Part shown: piece by piece, positions 16,334-24,299 of the stretch
Position numbering within the stretch: position 1 is the stretch's first letter
Layout of the letters: each line of letters starts with the position of its first letter
Source: an uncultured Oscillospiraceae bacterium
GTDB lineage: Bacteria; Bacillota_A; Clostridia; Oscillospirales; Oscillospiraceae
Reading direction: 5' to 3'
Assembly: GCA_900754605.1 (NCBI GenBank)
Contig: CAAEDK010000255.1
Location: forward strand, 1-56,696
Length of the DNA: 56,696 nucleotides
Translations under genes and position numbers: made by a program
The notes under the pieces: model-generated
What the model was told of the DNA's origin: nothing
Seen by the model: only the letters and a program-made list of their open reading frames with translations
Database searches by the model: none

Positions 16334-17522
16334 CCATTCACCCAAGAAACAAAAGATTCCCGGACTGGATGGACTGCGTGGAATTGCGATTTTAGGCGTG
16401 ATCGGCTATCACCTGGCTCCCGGTATCTTCCCCGGCGGATTTTTAGGTGTCAATCTGTTTTTTGTCCTGTCCGGCTATCTGATGGCTGTCACCAGCCGCA
16501 GGTCGCAGGCAGGCGAAGGCTTTCATGCGCTTGCCTTTTACCGCAGGCGGGCCGCGCGTATTTATCCGGCTCTGGCGCTCTGCGTCTGCGGAACGCTCTG
16601 TGTCGCCTGGTTGCTGACCCCGGATGTGCTTGCAGGCATCCGGGGAGAAGTCATCAGCATTTTGACCGGAACCAACAACTGGTGGCAGATTGCCCAGAAC
16701 GCCTCCTATTTTACCAAGATCACCGGAACTTCTCCCTTTACGCACCTGTGGTCTTTGGCAATTGAGATGCAGTTCTACCTCATCTGGCCGCTGCTGTTTT
16801 GGGGATATACCGTTCTGGAGCGGCAGCCGGAGGCAGGCCCGATCGGATGGTCTCTTTTGATCGCGGCCTCTGTGCTTTCCCTCTTTTTGAACTTCCAGCC
16901 CGGCGAAGATCCCTCACGGGTCTACTATGGGAGCGACACCCGCTGCTTTGCCCTTTTGATCGGCGGTTTGATCGGACTGCGGCATCGCCCACAGCGCAAA
17001 AGGAGAGAAAGCCGTCCCCACTTGTATGTGATCGCATTTCTTATTCTGTTGGTCATTCAACTTCTGCCCTATTTCGTGGCAGACGGAGAGCGCCCGGAGA
17101 CCTATTGGCTGCTGTTGTTCCCGACTGCATGGATCGGGGCAGCTCTGATTGATTTATGCGCAAACCGCTGTTTCTCGTTTGGAAGGCTGCTGGATGTTCC
17201 CCTCCTGTCATGGGTCGGGAAACGCAGTTATGAACTCTATCTGATCCAGTACCCCATTCTCTTTTTTGTTCAGCGCACACAGCCTTTGAAATCGCAGGCT
17301 GGCAACAGCATCCTTGCCCTTTTATTGATTTTGTTCATTGGGAATTGGATGTATGGAATCCTATCACAAATGCAATTACGGTTCAAAAAAAGGAGGCAAC
17401 CTCTTGATGAAAAAACATCATCGGAACATCGGCACACCAATATCATTGTTATTGATTGCTGCCGTGATGATTGGCGGAACGCTGGTATTTCTTACCGCGC
17501 CCGGACAAAAGATCAGCGATGA
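16317..17522 (+). CDS. Acyltransferase-3 (OafA/OatA-like) membrane protein
   Basis: This 401-residue protein carries the acyltransferase-3 pattern: IPGLDGLRGIAILGVIGYHL with the conserved His, NLFFVLSGYLM, RRRAARIYPAL, HLWSLAIEMQFYLIWPLL and a C-terminal GKRSYELYLIQYP. These enzymes transfer acetyl groups to envelope polymers on the outer face of the membrane. The start at 16317 has GAGGAAC before it and overlaps the previous stop. The last 38 codons overlap the next gene and look unlike the family, so the ancestral end was probably near residue 365. With the SGNH partner it resembles a split OatA. Confidence 0.85.
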   Translation: MKQQFDHSPKKQKIPGLDGLRGIAILGVIGYHLAPGIFPGGFLGVNLFFVLSGYLMAVTSRRSQAGEGFHALAFYRRRAARIYPALALCVCGTLCVAWLLTPDVLAGIRGEVISILTGTNNWWQIAQNASYFTKITGTSPFTHLWSLAIEMQFYLIWPLLFWGYTVLERQPEAGPIGWSLLIAASVLSLFLNFQPGEDPSRVYYGSDTRCFALLIGGLIGLRHRPQRKRRESRPHLYVIAFLILLVIQLLPYFVADGERPETYWLLLFPTAWIGAALIDLCANRCFSFGRLLDVPLLSWVGKRSYELYLIQYPILFFVQRTQPLKSQAGNSILALLLILFIGNWMYGILSQMQLRFKKRRQPLDEKTSSEHRHTNIIVIDCCRDDWRNAGISYRARTKDQR

Positions 17523-18159
17523 CCAATTACAGCTCCAGCAGGAGCTTCAAGAGAACGCGGAGTTTTTGGCAGAGCAGGAAGCACAGGGTGAGCAGACACC
17601 CCAGGATGCCCCTGCAAGTCAGGAAACCATCGTTCCCACTCCTCCCACGATTTCAGACGATTCTGCCGGTTCGGAAATGCCGAAGGAAAGTACTGTGCAG
17701 TTTACCGCCATTGGCGATTCCGTCATGCTTGGAGCTGCCCCGGCGCTGAAGGAGATGTTCCCCGATAGTGTGATCAGCGCGGCGGAATCCCGGCAGGTAT
17801 GGGAAACCGAAACCATCACCGCGGAGTTGGAAGCCAAAGGCGAGCTGATGGATACGGTTGTGATCGCATTGGGCGCAAACGGTTCTTTCTCCAAAAAGCA
17901 GGGACAGGCGCTTCTGGACAGCTTTGGACAGGACTGCACGCTCTATTGGGTGGCGCCTTATGGGAAAAATCTGTATTGGAAAGACAGCACGCTGGAGATC
18001 TTGAAGGAGCTGGAGGCTGAAAACGAAAATCTGACGGTTTTGAATTGGCCGGAAGAGGCCGAGCAGCACAGCGACTGGTTTTATGATGACGGGATGCACC
18101 TGAACAGTGCCGGACAGAGCGGATATGCACAGTTTCTGATGGAGCAGGTATCATCCTGA
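17407..18159 (+). CDS. Membrane-anchored SGNH hydrolase/acetyltransferase partner
   Basis: This is a 250-residue protein. Residues 10-30 form a signal anchor (ISLLLIAAVMIGGTLVFL). A Glu/Gln/Pro-rich linker follows to about 115, then an SGNH domain: AIGDSVMLGA with the nucleophile Ser, ALGANG for block III, and DDGMHLNSAG with the catalytic Asp-His pair. In OatA this domain is fused to an acyltransferase-3 and acetylates peptidoglycan; here it is a separate overlapping gene. AGGAGG precedes both ATG 17407 and a better-spaced TTG at 17404. Role in O-acetylation and lysozyme resistance is inferred. Confidence 0.8.
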   Translation: MKKHHRNIGTPISLLLIAAVMIGGTLVFLTAPGQKISDDQLQLQQELQENAEFLAEQEAQGEQTPQDAPASQETIVPTPPTISDDSAGSEMPKESTVQFTAIGDSVMLGAAPALKEMFPDSVISAAESRQVWETETITAELEAKGELMDTVVIALGANGSFSKKQGQALLDSFGQDCTLYWVAPYGKNLYWKDSTLEILKELEAENENLTVLNWPEEAEQHSDWFYDDGMHLNSAGQSGYAQFLMEQVSS

Positions 18160-18189
18160 AAATTCAGATACTATCGTTCGTTTTAATAC

Positions 18190-18231
18190 AAAAATCCACA
18201 AGCTATCATTTTTGATAACTCGTGGATTTTT
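18190..18231 (+). terminator. Terminator of the acyltransferase operon
   Basis: AAAAATCCAC pairs with GTGGATTTTT across a 22-base loop that itself partly pairs. It follows the SGNH gene by 30 bases and sits just inside the right direct repeat. Confidence 0.75.
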
Positions 18232-18315
18232 GCGCTTTTCTCAATCGGTCTTACTATTTTGAGATGTCCTCATGAGGAGTAGCATAACAGCGTTCAGTTT
18301 CTTTTTTAGACTATG

Positions 18316-18338
18316 GATAGGAAATAGAGTAAGATTAT
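18316..18338 (+). repeat. Cassette-flanking direct repeat, right copy (23 bp)
   Basis: Same sequence as 12572-12594 with one mismatch. Beyond it a six-codon frame (ATGAAGAAACATACTATG then stop) suggests a truncated gene start. A GC-rich hairpin at 18358-18388 (GCACCGC with GCGGTGC) follows. Confidence 0.7.
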
Positions 18339-18396
18339 GAAGAAACATACTATGTAAGCACCGCATGGCCTGATAGCTGTGCGGTGCGTTTTGCTG

Positions 18397-18714
18397 TCAG
18401 TCCTTCGTGTAAGCGTCCACGATACGTACTTCCACTTCCCGGTTCTGCTCTAATGCCTTGCGGAGTTCCGGCACTTCCAGCAGACCCCTGGCGTTGGCGG
18501 CGATGAGGATGCGGTTAAGACTAGCCCCCACCCGGCGGACCTCGTAGATCAGCTTCGGTACATCAACGGACGGGGCTTCCCGGATGACAGCGCCGCTGAT
18601 ACACTGCCGGATGAACCGCTCGCGGGAGCCCCGTACCCTGTGGACCTTTTCGTTGAGGTCGGCAAGCTCCTCATCGGACAGCCAGACGTTAATTCGGTTT
18701 GTTCTGCTTCGCAT
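18397..18714 (-). CDS. mobC: MobC-like mobilization protein
   Basis: This is a 105-residue protein. The N-terminus RTNRINVWLSDEELADLNEKV is the ribbon-helix-helix-like DNA-binding part, and VRRVGASLNRILIAANARG is the conserved MobC core. MobC binds the transfer origin and helps the relaxase open the DNA. Start at 18714 follows GAAAGGAGAAG; a longer frame to 18900 crosses the oriT-like hairpins and is rejected. A relaxase gene normally follows mobC, but here the DR-flanked cassette follows, so transfer would need a relaxase supplied in trans. Confidence 0.8.
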   Translation of the reverse strand: MRSRTNRINVWLSDEELADLNEKVHRVRGSRERFIRQCISGAVIREAPSVDVPKLIYEVRRVGASLNRILIAANARGLLEVPELRKALEQNREVEVRIVDAYTKD

Positions 18715-18739
18715 GGCTTCTCCTTTCTCCGGGGTCATA

Positions 18740-18781
18740 GGGGTGGAACCCCTGTCAAGCGGAATTGTGGCCCCACAATTC
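18740..18781. other. Putative oriT with two hairpins
   Basis: GGGGT/ACCCC (18740-18752) is followed by CTGTCAAGC and then a 9-bp perfect inverted repeat, GAATTGTGG at 18762-18770 with CCACAATTC at 18773-18781. Hairpins directly upstream of mobC are the expected place and shape for a nic region. The nick site itself is not identified. Confidence 0.5.
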
Positions 18782-18896
18782 GTTGCTTGCATAGACAGTA
18801 CCACTTCCCCCGCGGACGCATTTTGCAGGTGTGTCCCCGCTGCCCCGGTTTCCTTTTTCAGCTGGTGATCTTGAGAGGATGCCCCTCCAAAGCGGG

Positions 18897-19121
18897 TCAC
18901 TCAACCCTGCGGACGTCATCCTCCTGAAGCAGATCCCGCCCCTGGTTGACAGCCATGAACCGTTCCAGCGTGTCACGGCGGATGATGGCCTTGCGGCCCA
19001 CCTTCAGCACCGGCAGCTTACCCCAGTCCACCAGCTTCCGCATGGTGTTGCGTCCAATGCCCGTACATTCAGCTGCTTCCTCAATGGTCAGCCCCATTTT
19101 GCCAGTGTTCATTTTGCGCAC
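18897..19121 (-). CDS. xis: Excisionase-like helix-turn-helix protein
   Basis: This is a 74-residue protein of the AlpA/excisionase MerR-like class: LTIEEAAECTGIGRNTMRKLVDWGKLP, then VGRKAIIRRDTLERFM. It binds element ends and helps the integrase to excise rather than integrate. It is transcribed leftwards from a consensus promoter at 19161-19189, divergent from the repressor gene. An internal Met (MNTGK, 19112) is an alternative start. Confidence 0.75.
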   Translation of the reverse strand: MRKMNTGKMGLTIEEAAECTGIGRNTMRKLVDWGKLPVLKVGRKAIIRRDTLERFMAVNQGRDLLQEDDVRRVE

Positions 19122-19160
19122 CTCTTTCTTTTGAACTTGTTTTGCAACCTCCTTGCCGCT

Positions 19161-19189
19161 ATTATACTTAATCTACCGCTGGCTGTCAA
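19161..19189 (-). promoter_or_regulatory. Consensus promoter of the excisionase gene
   Basis: On the minus strand TTGACA (19184-19189) and TATAAT (19161-19166) are separated by exactly 17 bases, a perfect sigma-A promoter. It must be held down by a repressor for the element to remain integrated. Confidence 0.85.
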
Positions 19190-19241
19190 CTTGTTTTGAG
19201 GTTCATTAAAAAGCGCTTTTGAAAGTAGATGCAAAATATGG

Positions 19242-19270
19242 TTGCAAATCAGCTTTATCTGTGTTATACT
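19242..19270 (+). promoter_or_regulatory. Promoter of the element repressor gene
   Basis: TTGCAA (19242-19247), 17 bases, TATACT (19265-19270). TTTGCAACC at 19141-19149 and its reverse complement GGTTGCAAA at 19240-19248 flank the divergent promoters. The second copy covers this -35 box. They are operator candidates. Confidence 0.75.
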
Positions 19271-19294
19271 AACACTCGTTAGGAGGTGAACCTA

Positions 19295-19972
19295 TTGGAT
19301 AACGCAGAAATGCTTGCTCCAAAAGAGGTCGGCAAACGCATCAAGGAGCGCAGACATGAGATCGGTATCTCTATGCCAGAACTTGGACGGCGGGTGGGGG
19401 TCAACAAGTCCACCATCCAGCGGTATGAAACGGATGGGGTCAATCCCAACCGCAGCATGATCATCAACGGCCTGGCGGATGCCCTGCAAACCACCCCGGA
19501 ATGGCTGACAGGACGATCCGAGGAAAAGGAAGTCAAGGAGACTGGCGATAGCCGCACCGTCTGCGAGGGCGAGATCTTAGACCATCTCAGCGACTTTCTT
19601 GACGCTGTGGCTAAAACGGTACAGCCGGAAGTCCAGCAGAGATTCCTCACCTCCATGCTGTGCCTGCTGATCGACCTGTTTTCGATCACCGCCCAGCACT
19701 ATGGCCGAACGCTGAACGAGATCGACCGGCTTACCGGGGATGAAGCCCTCAAAAAATCCATCCAGCAGTACACCATCCATGTCGATGACATCATCGTGCC
19801 GGTCTACCGCCGGGAGATGGAAGCTCCTATCGAGGATATGAAGCGGTTCCTGGACGGGCTGCTACATATCTTCGACAAAGGGCGCACCAGGGTCGATACA
19901 GCCTATCTGTATAACATCCTGCATGACGCCCAGGTGCGGCTGAACGCCGCCGACGATTCCGTGGCACCTTGA
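19295..19972 (+). CDS. XRE-family repressor of the integrative element
   Basis: This is a 225-residue protein. An XRE helix-turn-helix lies at residues ~10-70 (VGKRIKERRHEIGISMPELG, GVNKSTIQRYETDGV). A helical C-terminal region of unknown type contains a hydrophobic stretch (FLTSMLCLLIDLFSI) and may mediate oligomerisation. The start is TTG 19295, nine bases after AGGAGG; a GTG at 19286 is too close. It lies between the excisionase and integrase genes and has its own promoter. It likely controls excision. Confidence 0.8.
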   Translation: MDNAEMLAPKEVGKRIKERRHEIGISMPELGRRVGVNKSTIQRYETDGVNPNRSMIINGLADALQTTPEWLTGRSEEKEVKETGDSRTVCEGEILDHLSDFLDAVAKTVQPEVQQRFLTSMLCLLIDLFSITAQHYGRTLNEIDRLTGDEALKKSIQQYTIHVDDIIVPVYRREMEAPIEDMKRFLDGLLHIFDKGRTRVDTAYLYNILHDAQVRLNAADDSVAP

Positions 19973-20037
19973 CAACATAACAGCGCACATCATACGTCAC
20001 AGTTCTGATTGCCACGGATAGAAAGGGGTTTTTATCT

Positions 20038-21336
20038 ATGGCAAAAGGTTCTGTACGCAAAAAGGGCAAAAAGTGGTACTTCCGTTTCTATGTGGAGGAC
20101 GAGAGCGGGCGGCAGGTACAGCGGGAGTTCGCCGGGACGGAGAACAAATCCGAAACGGAGGCCCTGCTCCGCAAGGCGATGGAGGACTACGAGGCAAAGA
20201 AGTTTGTTGCCAAGTCTGAAAACACCACCGTGGGCCAACTGCTGGATTTATGGGTGGAGGAGGAATTGAAGCCCGGAAATCTCAGCAACGGCACCGTGAT
20301 GGCCTACCAGGGGACGGTGAACCGCATCAAACAGCACCCCATCGGCAACCGCAAGCTGAAAAGCGTCACCCCCGAGCACCTGCAAGCCTACATCGACTTT
20401 CTCAGCTTTGGCGGGACAAACCCGGACGGTACAGCGGCAAAGGCGCTCAGCAAAGGGTACTTACGGCAGTATTCGGCAGTCCTGCAAGGGGCGTTCCGCT
20501 TCGCGGTGTTCCCTAAGCGGCTCATCAGCTTCAATCCCATGCAGTATGTGATCTGGCGGGGGAAGAAAGAGGAATACGAGCTGTTCTCCCAGGAGGACGG
20601 GGACGCCCCGGCTGTGCCTACTCTCACCCATGAGCAGTTCCAGGGATTGGAGGACTTTCTGAAAAGGAAAGACAACCCGGCCCTGCTGCCCATCCAGATC
20701 GCCTACTACACCGGGCTTCGCATCGGGGAGGTCTGCGCCCTCACCTGGCAGGACGTCGACCTGGACGAGCAGTACCTCACGGTTCGGCGGAGCATCCGTT
20801 ACAACGGGGCGAGGCACAAGACCGAGATCGGGGCTACCAAACGGAAGAAAGTCCGCACCGTGGACTTCTGCGACACGCTGGCGGCGATCCTGCGGAGGGC
20901 CAAAAAGGAGCAGATTGGGAACCGTCTGCGCTACGGCGAGCTTTACAACCTGAACTACTATACGGAGGTCAGGGAGAAAGACCGAGCCTATTACGAGGTC
21001 TACACCCTGCCCAGGACGGTGGAGGTGCCGGAGGGGTATCGGGAACTGTCCTTTGTCTGTCTTCGGCCTGACGGAGCTATTGAAACGCCGGGGACGGTGG
21101 GTATCATGTGCCGTCAGGCGAAGAAGAAAGTTCCGGGGCTGGAGAACTTTCACTTCCATACGCTTAGACACACGTTCACCAGCAATCTGCTCTCCAACGG
21201 CGCGGCACCCAAGGACGTGCAGGAGCTGCTGGGCCATGCCGATGTCAGTACCACGATGAATATCTACGCCCACGCCACAAGGGAGGCCAAGCGTACCTCC
21301 GCACGGCTGCTGGATAAGGTAGTCTGCGTAGAGTAA
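20038..21336 (+). CDS. int: Tyrosine recombinase (Tn916-like integrase)
   Basis: This 432-residue protein has an N-terminal arm-binding domain ([19 protein letters not shown]), a SAM-like core-binding domain at ~60-165, and a catalytic domain. Catalytic residues are visible: Arg near 228 in [13 protein letters not shown], the HTLRH box at 374-378, [12 protein letters not shown] with the nucleophile Tyr near 410. It inserts and excises the ~10-kb element. The 22-bp end repeat begins 19 bases after its stop. The gene follows the repressor by 65 bases. Confidence 0.9.
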   Translation: MAKGSVRKKGKKWYFRFYVEDESGRQVQREFAGTENKSETEALLRKAMEDYEAKKFVAKSENTTVGQLLDLWVEEELKPGNLSNGTVMAYQGTVNRIKQHPIGNRKLKSVTPEHLQAYIDFLSFGGTNPDGTAAKALSKGYLRQYSAVLQGAFRFAVFPKRLISFNPMQYVIWRGKKEEYELFSQEDGDAPAVPTLTHEQFQGLEDFLKRKDNPALLPIQIAYYTGLRIGEVCALTWQDVDLDEQYLTVRRSIRYNGARHKTEIGATKRKKVRTVDFCDTLAAILRRAKKEQIGNRLRYGELYNLNYYTEVREKDRAYYEVYTLPRTVEVPEGYRELSFVCLRPDGAIETPGTVGIMCRQAKKKVPGLENFHFHTLRHTFTSNLLSNGAAPKDVQELLGHADVSTTMNIYAHATREAKRTSARLLDKVVCVE

Positions 21337-21355
21337 AAAGTTTCCCTTGTTTCAG

Positions 21356-21377
21356 TCCGTAAGGGCAAAAACAAGGG
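21356..21377 (+). repeat. Element-end repeat, right copy (22 bp)
   Basis: Direct copy of 11469-11490 with two mismatches. CCCTTGTTT before it and AAACAAGGG inside it also form a 9-bp inverted repeat that could end integrase transcription. Host sequence is expected shortly to the right. Confidence 0.5.
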
Positions 21378-21385
21378 AAATTACA

Positions 21386-21547
21386 TAAGGCTCGAACATT
21401 GAATTGTCGGAAAACCTTGATATATCAAGTCTTGATGGGGATTTAGCAGATAAATTTCAATTTATTGGGAATCCACCTTACCCGCAGTGGCATCAGAAAG
21501 GAGGCGGTACCTGTGTCAACTTGGAGCGGAATCCGAAACAAGCTGGA
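21386..21547 (+). pseudogene. C-terminal gene remnant at the element junction
   Basis: From about 21386 a frame without its own start reads ELSENLDISSLDGDLADK, then FQFIGNPPYPQW, and stops at 21545-21547. It overlaps the start of the next gene. The composition resembles the soluble, acidic immunity proteins of the cluster. I infer that it is the tail of an immunity gene cut by the element. No matching 5' half is visible on the left side, so a deletion may have accompanied the insertion. Confidence 0.35.
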
Positions 21548-22025
21548 GAATGACTACCTGTGCCCGACGCTCCGTGGGCACATCCAGTATTTTGCCGCCA
21601 GCTACTGGGAAAGCCATGACCAAACAGGCCGGGCAGCCATTCGACTGGACGGCGTGGAGGTGCTGCGAAGTAACTACTATGCCTATGAACAGAACTACTG
21701 GAACAGATATCAGGCCCTGCGGCGGGAGGGCATCGGCCAGGACGATCGAAAGGCCCCTTTTCGGCTGGCCCATGAAGGGACACTGAACGATGGCTGTTTT
21801 GACAACGGTTTTTTCTATGAGGCATTTCATGAATTTGACAACCAGAGCATTGAGAAAAGCCTTGTCAGCAAGAATCCCCTTGTCCGCATCCTCGCCCTTC
21901 TGGACCGCAGGCTGGGGAAGCGCCGCCTGCTGGCTTTGGAGGAATCCATGGAGCAGGAACTGGACTGGGTACGGGCTTTCTATGTGATCCGGATGCAGGC
22001 TGAAGGGCTGATGGAGAAAGAATAA
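21513..22025 (+). CDS. SF0329-like protein in the immunity cluster
   Basis: This 170-residue protein starts at GTG 21513 behind AGGAGG. It opens VSTWSGIRNKLENDYLCPTL and contains GHIQYFAASYWESHDQTGRA, IRLDGVEVL and a C-terminal helical part (LLDRRLGKRRLLALEES). The beginning, a small protein with an RG-H-x-x-x-Y strand followed by HDQxGR and an IxLDGxEV strand, agrees with my memory of the SF0329 family, which is frequent in immunity arrays. It is the first intact gene to the right of the inserted element and continues the cluster on the same strand. Confidence 0.55.
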   Translation: MSTWSGIRNKLENDYLCPTLRGHIQYFAASYWESHDQTGRAAIRLDGVEVLRSNYYAYEQNYWNRYQALRREGIGQDDRKAPFRLAHEGTLNDGCFDNGFFYEAFHEFDNQSIEKSLVSKNPLVRILALLDRRLGKRRLLALEESMEQELDWVRAFYVIRMQAEGLMEKE

Positions 22026-22043
22026 CATTCAGGAGGAACTGCC

Positions 22044-22403
22044 ATGTCACAGATCGCATCCTTTTATCTGCTCAAAGACGGGCGGCGGCAGGAGCTGTCC
22101 AACGGTGACTGCTCCGGCGCGGTCTACATGGCCATCTGGGACTGGTGTGAGAGCGAGCTGGATCTGGATGTCCGATTTCCCGCTCCCCAGACGGAGAACA
22201 CTCTGGACTGCGCTCAGCTGGAGGGAGAGCTGGCGTCTGAACTGCTGGCAACTCTGCGGGAGCAGAGCCTCCCGGAGCTGGCCGCCGAAATTGCCGCAGA
22301 CTGGGATCTGCCCACCGAGGCGGTGCAAAGCGGACTTGAAACGCTGCGCTCCCATCTGGAGCTGGTGCAGAGCGACGCTGCCCTGCTGTATGAGATGACT
22401 TGA
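22044..22403 (+). CDS. Unknown acidic protein of the immunity cluster
   Basis: This 119-residue protein starts 18 bases after the preceding stop, behind AGGAGG. It opens MSQIASFYLLKDGRRQEL, has a Trp-Asp-Trp-Cys helix (AIWDWCESELDLDVRF) and a helical acidic C-terminal half. No family is recognised and no catalytic pattern is visible. Strand, spacing and size match those of the neighbouring immunity-type genes, which is the only hint of its role. Confidence 0.55.
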   Translation: MSQIASFYLLKDGRRQELSNGDCSGAVYMAIWDWCESELDLDVRFPAPQTENTLDCAQLEGELASELLATLREQSLPELAAEIAADWDLPTEAVQSGLETLRSHLELVQSDAALLYEMT

Positions 22404-22454
22404 CGGGACTATGCCCATGCCAAGGATGCAGGTTAAGAAACGGAGAGAAATACT

Positions 22455-22808
22455 ATGGTGAGAGATGGACTTGTGTTCAAAGATGAGGATGGTCAGGTCA
22501 TCTTCAACCAGTATAGCTTCTGCGAACTGGTGAAGCACCTGCTGGTGGAGCTGGTGGGGATCTCCTATGAGGAAGCCTCTCAGACAGTGGAACGCGCACC
22601 GCTGGCAGAGCCAGTGGCCGATGCCGTGGGAGTGGCGATATTCAGCCATGACCGGCCTTATTACTGGGCCATGTTTTTCTGCTATGGGAACGGTTATTGG
22701 TGGGAAAAGGGTATTCCAGCGCAGCCAGAGAATATGGATGCCTATGAAGCTTTGGAAAAGAAAATTATGGAGAAATACCACTTAAAGGAGCCCTTTGAGT
22801 GGAAATAG
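22455..22808 (+). CDS. Unknown protein of the immunity cluster
   Basis: This is a 117-residue soluble protein. After a helical N-terminal half (FCELVKHLLVELVGISYEEA) it has an aromatic-rich strand region, YYWAMFFCYGNGYWWEKGIP, and a C-terminal helix ending PFEWK. The start at 22455 follows ACGGAGAGAAAT. The family is unknown to me. It is separated by 12 bases from the next gene and is likely in the same transcript. Confidence 0.55.
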   Translation: MVRDGLVFKDEDGQVIFNQYSFCELVKHLLVELVGISYEEASQTVERAPLAEPVADAVGVAIFSHDRPYYWAMFFCYGNGYWWEKGIPAQPENMDAYEALEKKIMEKYHLKEPFEWK

Positions 22809-22820
22809 TGGAGGTGCGCA

Positions 22821-23480
22821 ATGCTGGCGGAGGATTTTGACACCATCTTATATAATCTTGGTATGGCGTGGCTGGAACATCCGCTGTTCCATCATGCCCC
22901 GGTCGCCATCCGGTTTGAAATCGGCGGAGATGAACCAGTCTATCTGGAATGCACCTATTCGGACGAGAACACCGAGAAACCAACTCCAAATCCCGCCTAT
23001 GTTCAAGGCGCACTGGAGCGGGCGATTATGATCTACCGGAACCTTCCAGCGCCGCCGGGTATTCTGCGGATTGACGGGTATCCCGAAGAAAAACCTGTCG
23101 AGTCCCTGCTGACGGCCATCCAGCAGAGGGCCGCACTTCCTGCCCCGTATGAGCAGGTCACAGCGACCATGATGGACGAGGACGGGGATACATATGCACA
23201 AGTACAGTTTTACTGGGATCTCAGCAAAATCAGCTTTCAACCGGAGCGGCTTCTCCAGGAGATCATTCTGGGGGACATCGGCGGCTGGAACGGCTTTGTG
23301 TCCAGCGTCTATCTGACCGGGCCGGGGCCATTCCTCTACCATCTGTACGATGACCGTGGGTTGGATATACTGGGCGGCTCACGGGAGCTGCTACTGCCGC
23401 TCTATCATCAATTCAATGACTGGATCTTGGAATACAATCTGGAGAAGATTGACCGACTGTTCGCTCCGGCAAAAGAATGA
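22821..23480 (+). CDS. DUF3885 domain protein
   Basis: This 219-residue protein has at its C-terminus the DUF3885 pattern LYHLYDDRGLDILGGSRELL followed by YHQFNDWILEYNLEKIDRLF. The N-terminal part also fits (HHAPVAIRFEIGG, ALERAIMIYRNLPAPPGILRI). DUF3885 proteins are single-domain cytosolic proteins often found in immunity arrays; their targets are not known. It begins behind GTGGAGGTG, 12 bases after the previous gene. Confidence 0.75.
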   Translation: MLAEDFDTILYNLGMAWLEHPLFHHAPVAIRFEIGGDEPVYLECTYSDENTEKPTPNPAYVQGALERAIMIYRNLPAPPGILRIDGYPEEKPVESLLTAIQQRAALPAPYEQVTATMMDEDGDTYAQVQFYWDLSKISFQPERLLQEIILGDIGGWNGFVSSVYLTGPGPFLYHLYDDRGLDILGGSRELLLPLYHQFNDWILEYNLEKIDRLFAPAKE

Positions 23481-23508
23481 CCGTACAGACAAAAAAGGAG
23501 GCATCATA

Positions 23509-24288
23509 ATGGGACTTGATATCTACGCCGGAACATTGACCCGGTACTATTCTCACAACTGGAAAACCGTTGTTCAGCAGTGGGCGGAGGAAAACGGATA
23601 CGCCTTCAACCGCATCACCCCGGACGGGGAACCCGCTGACAACGAGGAGGAACTGTCCCCGGCCGAGGTCCAGGCAGCGGTGGAGAACTGGCGGGATCAG
23701 ATTCTGAACGCCATTTCTCAGCCGGGCCAGCCCCCCTACGCTCCCTGGCCGGAGAATAACGAGAGCCCCTACTACACCGACAAGCCGGATTGGGATGCCT
23801 TCGGCGCCATGCTGCTGGCGGCCGCCTGCCATACATACGAGGAACCGGTGCCTCCCACTGTGGAGAAGGACTGGAACTTCGGGGAGCATCCCCTGGTCGC
23901 CCGCCTTGCGGCGGACCAGGAGCGGGTATGGTCCCTGTTCCGTGGGGCTACCTGGTGGCTGCCTCTGCCGGACGCCTTCTTCTTCCAAGCACCTCTGCCT
24001 ACCGACGACACCGCCGCCATCGGCACGGTGGGCGGACTGCGGAAGGAGCTGGAGAAGCTGAACCAGCTGGCGTGGCAGGCCGATGAGGATACCATCCTTG
24101 ATTGGGCAGACACGGAGGGATACCCGGCAGACGGAACCGTAGGCCCGGATGGACAGTACAGCAAGGCGGACATCTCGGAGCATACCCAGTATGATACCCA
24201 GTCCCTTGCCAAGTTCGCCTTCTCCATGTTCTGGCGGGCCATGCGGTTTGCCGAGGAACAGCAGGTGCCCATTTTACTGGATTATTAA
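23509..24288 (+). CDS. Unknown protein of the immunity cluster (MGLDIYAG type)
   Basis: This is a 259-residue cytosolic protein starting at ATG 23509 behind AAGGAGG. It opens MGLDIYAGTLTRYYSHNW, is rich in Trp and acidic residues, and ends with the helix FSMFWRAMRFAEEQQVPILL. The opening GLDIY/GYDVSF pattern is shared with the next gene, so the two may be distant relatives. A longer frame from 23350 overlaps the DUF3885 gene and is rejected. No named family is recognised. Confidence 0.6.
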   Translation: MGLDIYAGTLTRYYSHNWKTVVQQWAEENGYAFNRITPDGEPADNEEELSPAEVQAAVENWRDQILNAISQPGQPPYAPWPENNESPYYTDKPDWDAFGAMLLAAACHTYEEPVPPTVEKDWNFGEHPLVARLAADQERVWSLFRGATWWLPLPDAFFFQAPLPTDDTAAIGTVGGLRKELEKLNQLAWQADEDTILDWADTEGYPADGTVGPDGQYSKADISEHTQYDTQSLAKFAFSMFWRAMRFAEEQQVPILLDY

Positions 24289-24299
24289 GGAGGAGCTTT

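Noticed and set aside
18715..18900. N-terminal extension of mobC
   Set aside because: It would translate the oriT-like hairpins; the MobC family begins at the MRSRTNRI start, which has a good ribosome site.
21420..21440. Exact target duplication AAATTTCAATTT-like at both element edges (near 11318 and 21453)
   Set aside because: The match is about 11 of 12 bases in AT-rich DNA and may be chance; it is not used to set boundaries.
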